Part shown: one piece after another, positions 33,386 to 44,999 of the stretch
Layout: every line of letters starts with the position of its first letter
How positions within the stretch are numbered: position 1 is the first letter of the stretch
Source of the DNA: Sorex araneus
Lineage: Eukaryota > Chordata > Mammalia > Eulipotyphla > Soricidae
Reading direction: 5' to 3'
NCBI RefSeq assembly: GCF_027595985.1
Contig: NC_073313.1
Span: 83,454,494 to 83,518,493, forward strand
Length of the DNA: 64,000 nucleotides
Program-made: the position numbers and the translations under genes
Notes under the pieces: generated by a model
Database searches by the model: none
Told to the model about the DNA's origin: nothing
What the model saw: the letters and a program-made list of their open reading frames with translations, nothing else

Positions 33386-33915
33386 TTTGCTTATAAGTGG
33401 ATAAACATGAAGAGTATCATGCTAAATGAAATGAGTCAGAAAGAGAGGGACAGGTGTAGAGGGACTGCACTCATTTGTGGAATGTAGGGTAGCATCACAT
33501 CACATGAGGCTGACACCCAAGGACAGTAGATACAAGGGCCAGGATGATTGCCCCATAGCTGGAAGAATGCTTCATGGATGAAGGGGAAAAGGCAGATGGA
33601 ATAGAGAAGGGATCACTAAGAAAATGATGGCTGGAGGAACCAGTTGGGATGGGAGATGCATGCCAAAAGTAGATAATGGACCAAACATGATGACCTTTCA
33701 GTGTCTGTGTTGCAAGCCATAATGCCCAAAAGTAGAGAGAGAGTATGGGGAATATTGTCTGCCTTAGAGGCAGGGGGAGGGTGGGAAAGGCAAGCATACC
33801 CAGGATATTGGTGGTGGGGAATGTGCACTGGTGGAGGGATGGGTGTTTGTTCATTGTGAGATTGTAACCCAAACATTAAAGCTTGTAACTATCTCACGGT
33901 GATTCAGTAAAATTT
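33386..33915 (+). mobile_element. Truncated L1 3' end, sense
   Basis: GAGTATCATGCTAAATGAAATG and AGTCAGAAAGAGAGGGACAG open the non-coding end. The 3'UTR includes a GA run near 33736, the G-rich tract GCAGGGGGAGGGTGGG near 33771 and TTTGGGTTACAATC in complement, ending CTCACGGTGATTCAGTAAAATTTT. It is the + strand reference copy for the shrew-type L1 tail. Confidence 0.85.
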
Positions 33916-33983
33916 TAAAAATTTCAAAAAAATAACAAGGGAAAAAAAGATATATGTAATTCAGATATAAAAATTAATTTCAG

Positions 33984-34149
33984 GGGGCTGGAGTGATAGC
34001 ACAGCAGGTAGGGCACTTGCCTTGCACGCGGTCGACCCGGGTTCGAATCCCAGCATCTCATATGGTCCCCTGAGCACCGCCAGGGTGATTCCTGAGTGCA
34101 TGAGCCAGAAATGACCCCTGTGCATTGCCGGGTGTGACGCAAAAAGAAA
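33984..34149 (+). mobile_element. Class A SINE with TSD
   Basis: GGGGCTGGAGTGATAGCACAG to GGTGTGACGC and A-tail, with B box GGTTCGAATCC. AAAWTWAATTTCAG flanks both sides (about 33970-33983 and 34152-34165). Confidence 0.93.
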
Positions 34150-34189
34150 AAAAATAAATTTCAGATAAAAAAGGAAAGAATTGCTAGTA

Positions 34190-34505
34190 TCTGCTACAAT
34201 ATGGAAGAACATGCTAAGTGGAACAGAACTAACTCTGAAAGATTTTATTTTGTATGAGATACTCAGAGTTCACAGATTAAAGAATAGAATGTGTTAGTGG
34301 ATACTGGGGCATTGGGGAAGAGGAGAGGAGAGGAGGGGTGTACTGCACTGTGACTCATCATGGGGACAGGGCTTCATTTTGTTGTGATAAAAAATATTCT
34401 GGAAATAGTGGTGATGATTGAAGTTTTATGTATATACTAAAAACCACCGATGTGTACAGTTTAAAAGGTAGATTTTATCATATATGAACAATATCCCAGT
34501 AAAAC
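34190..34505 (+). mobile_element. Older L1M-type 3'UTR fragment, sense
   Basis: Order of TTTTGTATGAGATACTCAGAG, GTTAGTGGATACTGGGGC, TTCTGGAAATAGTGGTGATG and GTGTACAGTTTAAAAGGTAG is that of an old L1 3'UTR. Confidence 0.6.
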
Positions 34506-34643
34506 GATAAATATCACATACAGTGAAGTTTCCCTTTCATCTCTTTTTGCCAGGCAACCCCCCAAACAATATATTTTGTCTTCTGTGTTCTGTAGATCAC
34601 CTTGCGTATAAAGCAAGTATGTACATTCCACTCTCCTCTTTTA

Positions 34644-34920
34644 TTTTTATTTATTTTATTTTTTATTAGTTTATTTTTAATTAGAGAGTCATCGTGAGGG
34701 TACAGTTACAGATCCATACATCTTTGTGCTCATGTTTCCCCCATACAAAGTTCGATAACCCATCCCTTCACCAGTGCCCATTCTCCACCACCAGTAAACC
34801 CAACATCCCTCCTGCCCTCCCCAGTCCCGACTCCCCCCACCCCACCCTGCCACTATGGCAGGGTATTCCCTTTTGTTCTCTCTCTCTGATTAGGTGTTGT
34901 GGTTTGCAATAAAGGTGTTG
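34644..34920 (-). mobile_element. Very short truncated L1 with 17-bp TSD
   Basis: Only about 277 nt of L1 tail and 3'UTR in reverse complement, from the T-rich start through CCCATCCCTTCACCAGTGCCC to GCAATAAAGGTGTTG. TCCACTCTCCTCTTTTA is duplicated at 34627-34643 and 34921-34937. Confidence 0.95.
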
Positions 34921-34937
34921 TCCACTCTCCTCTTTTA

Positions 34938-35545
34938 AACACAAATACTCGCATACTCTTCTTGCCTTTTGTTAAGATAAAATACTGTCTAGGGAAAGGT
35001 ATGCTAGACTGATGTTAAGAAGAAACCTGAGGTACTGTGTTTTCATTCAAGACAAACCCTGCACACAAGTACTTAGCTCTAGTTAACAAATCTATTAAAT
35101 ATAAACATAAGTACTTTATTTGGGTGTTAAGGTTTAAAAATAATGTGAATAGAAAACAGAAACCTCCAATTTTCTCACCATCAAAGTTAAAAATAGAAAG
35201 GGGAAGGCAGCAATTATGACTTGTGATATGGATTAGAGACTAAGTATAAACTTGTCTTTATTTTAATATATATTCAGATAAGTACAGAAATACATACAGG
35301 TTGCCCATATGTGTTAAATTATCCATATCTTTGTATCCTAAATGTGTCATTGGAGTCCTAGAGATAATGACTATCCAATGGTAATAAGCACATTTGGCAC
35401 CCATATCTTGGTTTATAATACCACTCTCCAGTATAAAGAACAAAGTTCTCTTGGTATGATAGCTGATGCTGAACTAAGGGAGGCAAAAATACAAGATGAT
35501 CCTGTAATATCTTGTGGTGTCAGAAAGTAAGGAAATACTTATAAA
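34938..35545. other. No feature recognised
   Basis: Unique AT-rich sequence. Confidence 0.35.
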
Positions 35546-35599
35546 AGACAGGGGCCAGGCTGAAGAACCTCCAATGGTGGATATGTTATGGTAAAGAAA

Positions 35600-35945
35600 G
35601 GAAACGGAAAAAAAAACTGCTTCAATCTGTAGTGGAGGAACTATTACCAATTGAAAACTGAAGAACCAGGACAAATCAATGGGATGTGGGATTCTGAATT
35701 GGATCCTGGAACAGAGAAAGGGCATTTTTTGGGAAGATATGTGGAACCGGCTCGAAATGGCTCAAATAATTTTAGTCACTGCCACTGCCCTAGAGTCAAT
35801 CTTATCAAAAAACTAGTGACTTTGATAAGTGTACGAAATATGGAATGTAAGTTGTTACAGGAATCCGAATAAAGGATATGTGGGGAGGACATTTCTACTC
35901 CTTGTAATTTTTCTGTAAATCTAAAGTTATTTCAAAATCAAATAT
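35600..35945 (+). mobile_element. Ancient L1 3' end, sense
   Basis: GGATCCTGGAACAGAGAAAGGGC, TTTTCTGTAAATCTAAAGTTATTTCAAAATC at the end, and intermediate matches follow the 3' end of old L1 subfamilies. Confidence 0.55.
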
Positions 35946-36224
35946 TTTGGAAAATTAGTTGTTCAGTCTTAAATATGTACTTCCTGTCTTATACAGTGGG
36001 GTATTGTTTCTGTTCATTTTTTTCTTTTTGAAAAAAATTTGGGGAAATGGTAATGAGAAAATGCTAAAATTCAGGCAATGGCTGATAATTGTGAGGGACC
36101 ACAACTAGCTGTATGAATTTCATAATAAAATAAGTTAAGATAGCACTCATCTCCATGTTTCATGAGTTTCACAAGTATAGCTAATCAAGAATTTGGGCTG
36201 TAAAAGGAAGGCTATTTAGTTTCA

Positions 36225-36335
36225 TTTGTTGACATTTTCAGATGGCAAAATAGAGATCTAGCAAGGAAGAATCCACTTACTCAAGGTCACATAAGCAGTC
36301 ATCTAAAGTAATTCAGGATTCTGCTGTTTTTCCAA
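36225..36335 (-). repeat. MIR fragment
   Basis: CATTTTCAGATGGCAAAATAG, CTTACTCAAGGTCACATAAGC and AATTCAGGATTCTGCTG are the complement of the MIR core. Confidence 0.6.
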
Positions 36336-38614
36336 TAATAGCTTTTTCCCTATGGAGTAAAAGAAATGGTGAAAATACCAATTAAGTTTTTGTTTTCTCA
36401 AACCAAAAGCATGATCATGACCAGATATTATATTTGGTGCACTGTATTTGTGGTTCTATTTGACTTTTTATACTTCAAAAAGGAAAGAACCTAACTTTCC
36501 TAGTCCCTCAGTTTTAGCTTCACGATACTGCATTTCGATTAAGACTTTAAACTTTATATTTGGTTCTTTGCAATCAACCAGTGTATTAAGTTTTGGAAAA
36601 GGTAGGGTGTTTAGAATTTAAAAAAAGTTATCGAACTTAATGCTACTAAGATCTGTTTAATCACTGAGAATCAGGGTGCTATGATGTTTCCACTCTTGTT
36701 CCCCCTTTTCCCTAAACTCTGAATTGATAATCTAGCTAGCCAGAATTGGGGGGTTATAACTGATAGTGGATCCTGTGCATTTTAATTTATGAAATTTTTG
36801 TGGTCTGACTCTTTTATATAGTCATTAGTACAGTATGTTGGCCAGTTAGGGAGGTACTTGTCACAGATCAGCTGAAAATATTGCAGTAGCAGTTCATTCA
36901 GTCTCATTCTGGGTCAAATCGTGTCTTGTAAAACAACTTGGAATTTAACCCAACTCATTAAAAATGTTTTATGGGAGCATAACTCAAGATCATTTCTCTC
37001 TCCCCCTTGCTGTTAAGGTGGCAACTGGCCATCTGGTGAGAATTGTAACAAGGCCATGGATGTATTCCCTAACCACAGTTTGATTTACCATTAAGATTGA
37101 CCCTATGCTGTAAGAACCCATTTTAATGTGAAAGCTCTGAAATTCTGAAATTTGAGAATTGCCTTCTGTCTACCAAGTCTATAAAAGAAAGCCTTATACG
37201 TTAGACAACTATCTGTCTGATTCTACTTGATCATTAATTAGCTCTCTTTAATGTAACATAGCTGTATAAAATAATTGAGGATGCTATCTTTTTCTCTAGC
37301 TCAAGTTTTTTTGTGAACTGTGAATGCAAGGTATTTCTCTGCACTTGGAAATAGCAATTAGTCTTTCTAGGAACATGACTTTAATTAATCAGATATCATT
37401 TACTGAGGACGTTTTTTTTTTCCCTTACAGACTAGCTTTCTCTTCAGACTGTCCCTGTTTTTCTCTCTCAGTTAACTGCTTGATTGTTGACCTATGAGGT
37501 TATATATTCCAGAGGAATCTTAGCTATTTGTTACTTCCTCATTATCTCTAAATAATCTTTTCATTTTCTCCTGTATTTCCTCCACTGTGTAATCAATCAT
37601 TGTTTCGTAAATTTATGGGTTTTTTTTTAGTTCCTTCTGTCTCATATACTTGCAATCCTGCTTGAGTTTTCAATGTTTTGATTTCCATGCTTTCAATTTT
37701 CACTACAAGGTCCAGTTTTACTGCTAGATATAATTAGAGGTTTAGCTCATGCTTTTCCTGCCTTTCTTTAGATTGTTTTCTTAAAAGTCAGTAAATGATT
37801 GCATTTGTTCTTCAGCCTTTTATTTTATAAACTCCACTATTTGCATATAGTTCTGTTGCTTCTGGAGTTAAATTATTTTTCAGTGTCTTCTTATGAGGAA
37901 TTTGTATATATTGCTTAGTGTCATGTCTAAACATGTCTATCTGCTATTTAATGAAGCAGATATGACTGAAAAATCCATATGTTTTACCAGTGTAACTTGG
38001 TCAAAGGTATATCCATGTATGCTTTCTATTTATTTCTGATAGAAATCGGCATTTCCCTATTATTGAAATGAAGAATTTTGTTCATCTACTTTAATTTGGT
38101 TTTAAAAAGTGTTTTGTTCTTATCCAGGTTTTTGTAGGTATAAAGTGGACAATGAAGGACTTTTTATACTCTGGAGAATTCCGTGTTCTCCCTTGAACTC
38201 ATAATCCTCTTTTTTTGTCCTCTCATGCTTCTCTAAGTAAATTTATCTCGGTAAAATTGTTTTCTTTCACTAAAACAAAAAAAAGGAAAGTGAACAAGAA
38301 AGGCATTTCCACATTGAATTCAATTTTTAAAATGTGGTCTACAGTAATATAACTCTGTTAACTACGACAAACTCCTGAAGTCATGTTATATCGTATCTGG
38401 ATAGGATAGAATTTGCTAGACAAGATGATTTGCTAGATACTTATATCATAGTAAAGTTCTTTGGCATCAGAAAGGCAGAAGTTTTTTCTCTGTGACTTTA
38501 AATTCTCATCTTTTATGCATCTATATATGTATTAGGTAGCATTACCACATATCAATCATCTACTCAGTTCCTAGACTTCCTGGAGACTTAATTTAATTTT
38601 ATTTTTTATGAGTG
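36336..38614. other. Unique AT-rich intronic sequence
   Basis: Over 2 kb without a recognised young insertion. The part 37430-38280 is T-rich on the plus strand and may be an eroded L1 5'/ORF1 remnant, but no landmark is firm enough to name it. Confidence 0.35.
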
Positions 38615-38780
38615 TCCATAATGGTAGAATTTTATTTTTTTTCAAGAAAGTTTACTGAGTCACCATGATTCACAACAAAGTTGTTCATAATAGGGTGGTT
38701 TTCAGGCATGTAACATTCTAAAATCAATCCCACCACCAAACATTCAATATTTAAGGGGACATTGTTGCTCAAAAATCTCT
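38615..38780 (-). mobile_element. Old L1 tail fragment of the lineage type
   Basis: TTTACTGAGTCACCATGATTCAC, CATGTAACATTCTAAAATCAATCCCACCACC resembles the 'TTTATTGAATCACC ... CACCCATCCCTCCACC' layout of the young L1 3'UTR complement, but diverged. Confidence 0.5.
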
Positions 38781-39094
38781 TTACATACTATTTGTGTAAC
38801 ACAGTTAACTATGCTGTAACCATTAGAGAATGTTTATTTTTCTTCAAGAAATTGGTGTTCTTCTTTTAAACCTCCAACAAATGCCTTTTTCTGACATTTT
38901 TCTGTCACCAATTATGTATATGCTTATCACATAAAAACGTAGAATCTAGATTTTTTCCTGCTAATTTTCGCTTTTCTGATTAGCCAGGAAAGCTTTCTAT
39001 ACAGAAGCAAATTCATTCTTCACTACCAATTAATGGGAAAGCTGAATAACTTGTCAGTTTCTATTCTGATACTATCCCACTGAAGGTAGGCTTT

Positions 39095-39835
39095 GCTTTT
39101 CCAACAGCTTTATTTCACCATAATTGACATACAACATGGTACAAGATTAAAGTGAACAGCATGATTATTTTCTTTATGTACATATTAGGCAATGATTACC
39201 ACCAAAGGATAGTTAACACCTCTATCACTTAATATAATTATTCTTTTTTTTTTTTTTGGCTTTTTGGGTCACACCTGGCGATGCACAGGGGTTACTCCTG
39301 GCTCTGCACTCAGGAATTACCCCTGGCTGTGCTCAGGGGACCATATGGGATGCTGGGATTCGAACCTGGGTCGGCCGCGTGCAAGGCAAACGCCCTACCC
39401 GCTGTGCTATCTCTCCAGCCCCTATAATTATTCTTTTGAATAATCAGATCATTTAACACCAAGTCTGTTAGCAACTATTAAATCTATAACACTGTGTTCA
39501 CTGTAGTACCATATTGTTAGAGCCTCAGGTCTTTCCTATCTTGTAATTGGGAGTTTGGAACTTTGGACTAACATCTTCACATTTCCTTCATTCCCAAGTT
39601 TCTCATCATTTACATATTTACTGTATTTTTCTATGAGTTTAACATTTTTCCTATTTAATGTATAAGGAGACTTTATAGTATTTGTATCTGAGTTATTTCA
39701 CTCAGCATAAGCTCTCGAGTTCCTTCCATATTGTTGCAAGTGATAGGAGATCCTTCTTTCTCATGGCTTAATTATATTCCATTGTGTCTATTTTAGAGTA
39801 TTGTCTTAGTTTGGAAAACAAAAGTCTTAAAAGCA
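39095..39835 (-). mobile_element. Ancient L1M fragment split by a SINE
   Basis: ACAGCTTTATTTCACCATAATTGACATACAA, AGTGAACAGCATGATTATTTTC, TTAACACCTCTATCACTTA, and after the SINE GAGTTATTTCACTCAGCATAA, TTCCTTCCATATTGTTGC and TTAATTATATTCCATTG are antisense old L1 3'UTR landmarks. Confidence 0.7.
39248..39422 (-). mobile_element. Class A SINE, young, in L1M
   Basis: T-run and GGCTTTTTGGGTCACACCTGG to GTGCTATCTCTCCAGCCCC with near-consensus head. ATAATTATTCTTTT borders both sides (about 39234-39247 and 39424-39437), the TSD. Confidence 0.96.
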
Positions 39836-40159
39836 CTCCTGACTGATGTTCCTTTGGAGGGTGAACTGCAGATGAAACTAGAAATATTTTAAAGGAAACA
39901 AGGTATCAGCAAATGTCATAAGCATAGAAAACACTGCCTTGTAATAACAGCACTAATAAGGGCTCCTTGTGTGGCCTTGAACAAGTCCCAGGAATCCTAC
40001 TTCTGTTTCTCTTCAGACAAGAGCAGGCAGCAACACTCAATTTGTGGGATTAATGGTTGTGGTTTACTACAAGAATTTTATAAATGTCGAGGGTCATTTA
40101 ATGCTGTGAGTCCTGTTAAATCCATTAAGCGTTCTATATAAATGCAGCTCCCCAAAGAA

Positions 40160-40265
40160 ATGATTCACTCAACAAACATTTATTGAAACCTATTATTTGT
40201 TAGGCACAGTGCTCAGTACTGTGCAGAATACAAAGTTAGAGAAGATCTGATTCCTTCCTGACCCC
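40160..40265 (+). repeat. Ancient mammalian repeat fragment
   Basis: TCACTCAACAAACATTTATTG, AACCTATTATTTGTTAGGCACAGTGC and CTCAGTACTGTGCAGAATACAAAG follow the widespread old repeat also seen at 32.7 and 58.1 kb. Confidence 0.55.
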
Positions 40266-40850
40266 ATGGCATAAAGCTGCTTGTACTGTGTGCTATAAGC
40301 CAGGTACAAACCAGTGGCAAATAGAGAGTTTAAGTGGCTAGGTAAGACTAGGATTAAATGGAACTGAAGTGGTCAGAGATGCAGTCCTGGGAGAGGCATT
40401 TGAAATATTCTTCGAAAGGGAGGCGGAGGAAATAACCTGAGCAGAGACAGCGGGAAAACTATTATGTGTGTTTAGGAAGTAGGGCTGTTAAGTCACCTTG
40501 CCTTAGCACAAAGGAAAGTATACTTGCAGAGGAGTAGTCTTCAAAGTCTGCATGGTATTTGAATTTCCTTGTTTCTCTGAAGAATCTGACATTGTTTAAG
40601 TAGAGAAATGACATCATCAGCCTACACAGGATGAATTGGTATAGCAAAAGATACTGGTAAGAAAGTTGACTTCCTAGAAAGTAGCTGAAGAGACAGTACA
40701 GGGGATTTTAAAAAAAGGTGGGGATTAAATATTCATGTATGGATGGTGAAATGATAATTATTTCAATTCAGTGGTGGTATTGGGGAGGGAAATGCAGTGA
40801 TGGAGTTAAGATGCTGTTAGGAAATTGATATTCTACTTTACTGCCAGTGT
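40266..40850. other. No feature recognised
   Basis: Unique sequence; the minus-strand frame at 40462-40647 has no recognisable motif. Confidence 0.35.
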
Positions 40851-40904
40851 CTTCACCTTCATAGCACATTTCATTGAATTTTAATTATCTGTTATCTTTT
40901 TTGG

Positions 40905-41152
40905 ACTGGAGCCGTAGCGCAGCGGGTAGGGCGTTTGCCTTGCACGTGGTTGACCCAGGTTCGATTCCTCCGTTCCTCTCGGAGAGCCCGGCAAGCTACC
41001 TTGAGTATCCCATCCTCACGGCAGAGCCTGGCAAGCTACCTGTGGCATATTAGGTATGCCATAAACAGTAACAAGAAGTCTCACAATGTAGACGTTACTG
41101 GTGTCTGCTCAAGCAAATCGATGAACAATGGGACGGCAGTGCTATAATGCTA
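40905..41152 (+). mobile_element. Class B SINE
   Basis: ACTGGAGCCGTAGCGCAGCGG, B box GGTTCGATTCC, both repeat units, GGCATATTAGGTATGCC and GGGACGGCAGTGCTATAATG. TTATCTTTTT(T)GG flanks it (40892-40904 and 41153-41164). The roughly 50 nt before it match the 5' flank of the class B copy at 7.3 kb. Confidence 0.9.
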
Positions 41153-41159
41153 TTATCTT

Positions 41160-41325
41160 TTTGGTTTTGGGGGCCATACCTGGTTGTGCTCAGGGCTTAC
41201 TCTTGTCTATATGCTCATGGATTACTCTTGGCAGGACTCAGGGACCAGACGGTGTGCCTGGACCAAACTGGGTTGATTACGAGCAACACAAGTGCCCTAC
41301 CAGTGGTACTATTACGTTGGCCCCA
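41160..41325 (-). mobile_element. Class A SINE
   Basis: TTTGGTTTTGGGGGCCATACC to GTACTATTACGTTGGCCCC in reverse orientation. It sits directly on the 3' TSD of the class B element. Confidence 0.75.
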
Positions 41326-43057
41326 ATTTTATTGAACTTTATAGCAACCTTTTATTTTGTTTTGTTTTCTACTATATGCTATCTTTTTGGACATTATTGT
41401 GTGTCAATACATTTCCAAGCACAGGGGCTTGGAAAGCATCTTTTGAATGAAAATGAGTTTTTTAAATCACTTTGAGTTAGAACAGAACTAGACTCCCTTC
41501 TGTAGTGACCTGTCATTGCTTATCCTTCCTCTACACCTCCGTTTTTTATTTTACTTAAAAGTGAGTCAAAATTGTACGCACACCTATGGACTGATTTTCC
41601 TCATTTGACCACAGTTTAACATGGAATTAAGGGCCCTTTGCTTGCTGAATTTTGCAGTTAATTCCCTACCTTAGCATTTCAGAAATGTTTATTAAGAAAA
41701 TGCTATTTCATGTCCTTCAAATGTTGCTAATTGAGTGATTTTACTTTATATATGGATTTTAGTAAGTTTTCTGAGTGATCACAGTTAAATTTTCCTTTAA
41801 AATGATTAATGCAATCGTCTAGCAACATGCAAGCATTAGTGTTTTCTTTGAATATTTGAAATGGAATGTTACAGCAGATGGCTAGCTTGAAAATCAAGGT
41901 TTTCTTAATAGTATGATTAGTACTAATAAGATAAATTAGAGTGAAATGAGTCAAATACAAGGTCATAATCTGCAGGACGGAGTTTTATATTATAGAGAAC
42001 TGTCTATTCCAATAAAATATATTTAAGTTTATATAATAATGCCCTTGATGCACTGTAATATTTTAAAGTCCAACGAGTTTGAGCATAGAGAGGAAAAACA
42101 ATTTCTCCTAGAGAGCCCATGCGTTGTCATTTTCAAACATATTCAACTAGAGCCCTGAATGATTAAAACTTAATTTGAGGAATAAAATATATGCTTTTAA
42201 GAGATAAAATAAAATAACAAGGAAGTCATTTCTAGATAGAAATTTTAGAAAGGGTTTTCTGATTTTATGAGCTCCATCTTTGAGTTTGTGCACTTAGCTC
42301 AGTCTTTCATATCTTCTCCATCTTCATCTGTATTTCTACATAGTGATTGCTGTTTCTCAGAACAGACTAGGCAGGCCTCGGGCACAATCCACAGTAATCA
42401 AGATAGGATTCATGTTTGGACAACTGACTCTACTTTCAAAACCAGGAAAGTGCCTCGAATATTTTAGAAAAATGTTTCAACAGAGAAATATACTTGAAAT
42501 GGTTTTGAATAGTTAGCAGCATTCCTCTGTCATTAATGCTTCGGAGTAGTATCTATCTTTGTGACTGTCCTCTCCAAGTAAGCAGTTGATTTTGCTTAAA
42601 CAAAACCCAGAGTATTCTTTTACTTTTCCCAATTCTGGAGGCCTCACTTTTGGTAGCTCATAACATTTATCCCATGTTTGAAATATTTGTTACAAGCCAT
42701 ATTTAATCATACCTCACTTGGCATTTCCCCCAAATTTCTGCTTCTTCTACTAGAGAAATATGTGATAGAGAAAAAAAAAGACATCACTTTGAGTCAGAGA
42801 TTGTAAAGAAAGAAAATTGGAGACTCGTACTGAGACATACTTTCACACTGAAATGCTTCAGTTCCAATATTATATTTAAAACAAAACAATGAAAGTGTAG
42901 TGAATAAAACAGCATGGTAATGGAAGGTGGGCGGTATCATTAGACGACCCAAGGAAAAGAATTGTGACAATTTTTATCACAGATTCCCATTATAAACTCT
43001 CTGCTTTCCTTGAAGCAAAAATAGAGAACTGTGTTTAAATAGTCTGTGTGGAGGTTC
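41326..43057. other. No feature recognised
   Basis: About 1.7 kb of AT-rich unique intronic sequence without a young repeat. Open frames at 41727-41966 (-) and 42267-42467 (+) show no recognisable domain. Confidence 0.4.
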
Positions 43058-43072
43058 AGAAGAGTTTCCTTC

Positions 43073-43259
43073 ATGGGGCTGGAGTGATAGCACAGCGGGT
43101 AGGGCGCTTGCCTTGCACGCGGCCGACCCGGGTTCGATTCCCAGCATCCCATATGGTCCCCTGAGTACCGCCAGGGGTAATTCCTGAGTGCAGAGCCAGG
43201 AGTGACCCCTGTGCATCGCCGGGTGTGACCCCCCCCCCCAAAAAAAAAGCAAAAAAAAA
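43073..43259 (+). mobile_element. Class A SINE, near-intact, with 15-bp TSD
   Basis: Perfect A box TAGCACAGCGG at 43088-43098 and perfect B box GGTTCGATTCC at 43131-43141. The whole body is present through GGTGTGACC, followed by C9, A9, GC and A10. AGAAGAGTTTCCTTC is duplicated at 43058-43072 and 43260-43274. It is the best candidate here for an element still able to be transcribed by RNA polymerase III. Confidence 0.97.
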
Positions 43260-43388
43260 AGAAGAGTTTCCTTCTTCCCATTAAACCTGCTGATGTGTTC
43301 CTAGCTGTCTTTATGTCTATACCCCATTCTTAATTGATAGACTTGCTGCCATTGTCCCACCTTTCTCAGTAATGCTCTTCAACTTAGC

Positions 43389-43534
43389 AGCTGGATTGGT
43401 GGTACGGTAGGTAAAGTGCTTGCTTGCATGTAGTTGACCTGGGTTCGATCCCTCTCATCTCATGTGATCCCCTGAGCACAGAGCCAGGATTATGCCCTGA
43501 GCACTGCTGGGTGTGACCCCCAAACAAACAAAAT
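43389..43534 (+). mobile_element. Class A SINE, shortened subtype
   Basis: GCAGCTGGATTGGTGGTACGG, B box GGTTCGATCCC, CATGTGATCCCCTGAGCACAG, then GAGCACTGCTGGGTGTGACC. The GCCAGGAGTAATTCCTGAG segment is absent, as in the copy at 54.0 kb. Confidence 0.8.
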
Positions 43535-43611
43535 TCTATTGCAACAAAGCTTCTGTTTAAAAAAATAATCATCGTATTGGAAATGTATCTTTCGTTTTTT
43601 TAAGGGGCAAA

Positions 43612-43700
43612 ACAATTTGGGCCACACCATGCAGTGCTCAGAGGCTAATCCTGACTTTACTCAGGAGTGACTTGTGGTGATGCTTGGGGAAAAATATGCA
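43612..43700 (-). mobile_element. Class A SINE 3' fragment
   Basis: TTTGGGCCACACCATGCAGTGC, CAGAGGCTAATCCTGAC and GATGCTTGGGG in reverse orientation; no head. Confidence 0.6.
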
Positions 43701-44698
43701 TATGTAGTGCATATGCATATGAATCTAACTGGAGTAGTAAGGGAGACATCAAGACAAATGGCTAATTTTATTTTGGAATTCTTCTTTATAGTTTATTAAA
43801 TTGAGTATTTTGATTTAGACATGTTAATGTATTGCAGACATTCCAGTATTGCCAACTGGGGACCCAGATTAAAACAGGCTTCCAGTGATACCCAGAAGTA
43901 ATCTTAAACAATGCTGAGGCTGATCTTAATGCAGAAAGGAAAGAGTAGAACATTCTTAGAACTTCATAGGCATTCCATTTATTTTCTTCACAATGAAAAG
44001 GAGAAAGTGGTATATGAGATAGTTGTTCTGTTTCCTTACTGTTTCACTTTAGGGCATAGCTCATGAATTTTGTATTTAATGCTTGCTTTGTGAATTGGGA
44101 ATCCATCAATACTTTAATTTTTGATTATCCAGCTGAAATGCTATGGTCAGCATTGGACTGCTTGCTCCTTTTGATCTGAAAAGTGTTTTCCCTGCTTTTA
44201 GCTTTTTTTTCCATATTGGGGGAATAAAATGAAGTAGTGCTTCTAAATGAACATAGTTTCTCCAGTGAGTAAAGATACTAATTTATTACAGAGCAAAGGA
44301 AAGTTTGCTATATAATCTCTAAAGGGGTAGATTGGAGTACATGTACTCTAGAAAAACACTTGGGGTTTTGTAGTACAAATGTGAGCATGATGCAATGCAG
44401 AGTCTTTATATACTTTATCATTTTTACTACTCCTTTGCAAACACAATGAATTGTTTCCTAGGAGCAGTAGAATTTTGAGAAGCTCCCTCCTTTCTCTCGT
44501 ATAACTTGGAGTGTCTTTCTTTTATGACTGCTAATGTAATTACTGAGGTCACAGATATGGAATTAAAGCCTCCAAATCTCTTCATTATGCCCTTTTGAAA
44601 ACTGAATTAACAGTCGTGTAAGAAAATGTTTAGTAAATAGCAAAATCCATGGCTGGACAGAACAACTGTTAGGATAGGACAATTATTTCCATAGAGCA
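43701..44698. other. No feature recognised
   Basis: Unique sequence with no exon support. Confidence 0.4.
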
Positions 44699-44944
44699 GA
44701 AGTTCTCAAAGAGTGTGGTCAGCAAACTAGCACAGACAGTTTGTTCTGGGAACTTGTTAGAAATGTAAATTCTAAGTTTTCTTTCCAGACTTCCTGGATC
44801 AGAAATTTGGGGAGTGGGTGTGTGTTTGTGTGTTTTGAGAATTCTGAAACTGGGTCACGTCATTCTGACTTCATGGTCTCCAGGACGCTTATTGATCCTG
44901 GTGGACACTGAAAGTTTGAAAACTTTTAGAGAAAATCCACCACA
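44699..44944 (-). mobile_element. MER5/Charlie-like DNA transposon remnant
   Basis: AGAAGTTCTCAAAGAGTGTGG at the left, GGAACTTGTTAGAAATG, TTCCTGGATCAGAAATTTGGGG, and AAGTTTGAAAACTTTTAGA at the right follow the order of hAT-Charlie MER5-type non-autonomous elements. Exact family not determined. Confidence 0.5.
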
Positions 44945-44999
44945 GTCCTGGAGACCATGAAGTTAGTATGATGTGTCTCAGTTCTGGAATTCTCAAAAC
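44832..44999. repeat. 55-bp imperfect inverted repeat with 58-nt loop
   Basis: Arm 1 (44832-44886) and the reverse complement of arm 2 (44945-44999) align without gaps over 55 positions, with 47 identities by eye. The outer 13 bp (GTTTTGAGAATTC) and the inner 19 bp (ACTTCATGGTCTCCAGGAC) are perfect. It overlaps the right part of the MER5-like remnant and extends past it. Confidence 0.9.

Noticed and set aside
33495..33872. 125-codon minus-strand frame
   Set aside because: Antisense of an L1 3'UTR, which is non-coding; similar shadow frames recur in the 49.9 and 50.9 kb L1 copies.
43080..43145. tRNA gene
   Set aside because: The A and B boxes are the SINE head. No cloverleaf acceptor stem closes and the element is one of dozens with TSDs.
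42940..43281. 113-codon minus-strand frame
   Set aside because: Its core is the reverse translation of the class A SINE at 43.07 kb; the same peptide words recur in other SINE-borne frames.
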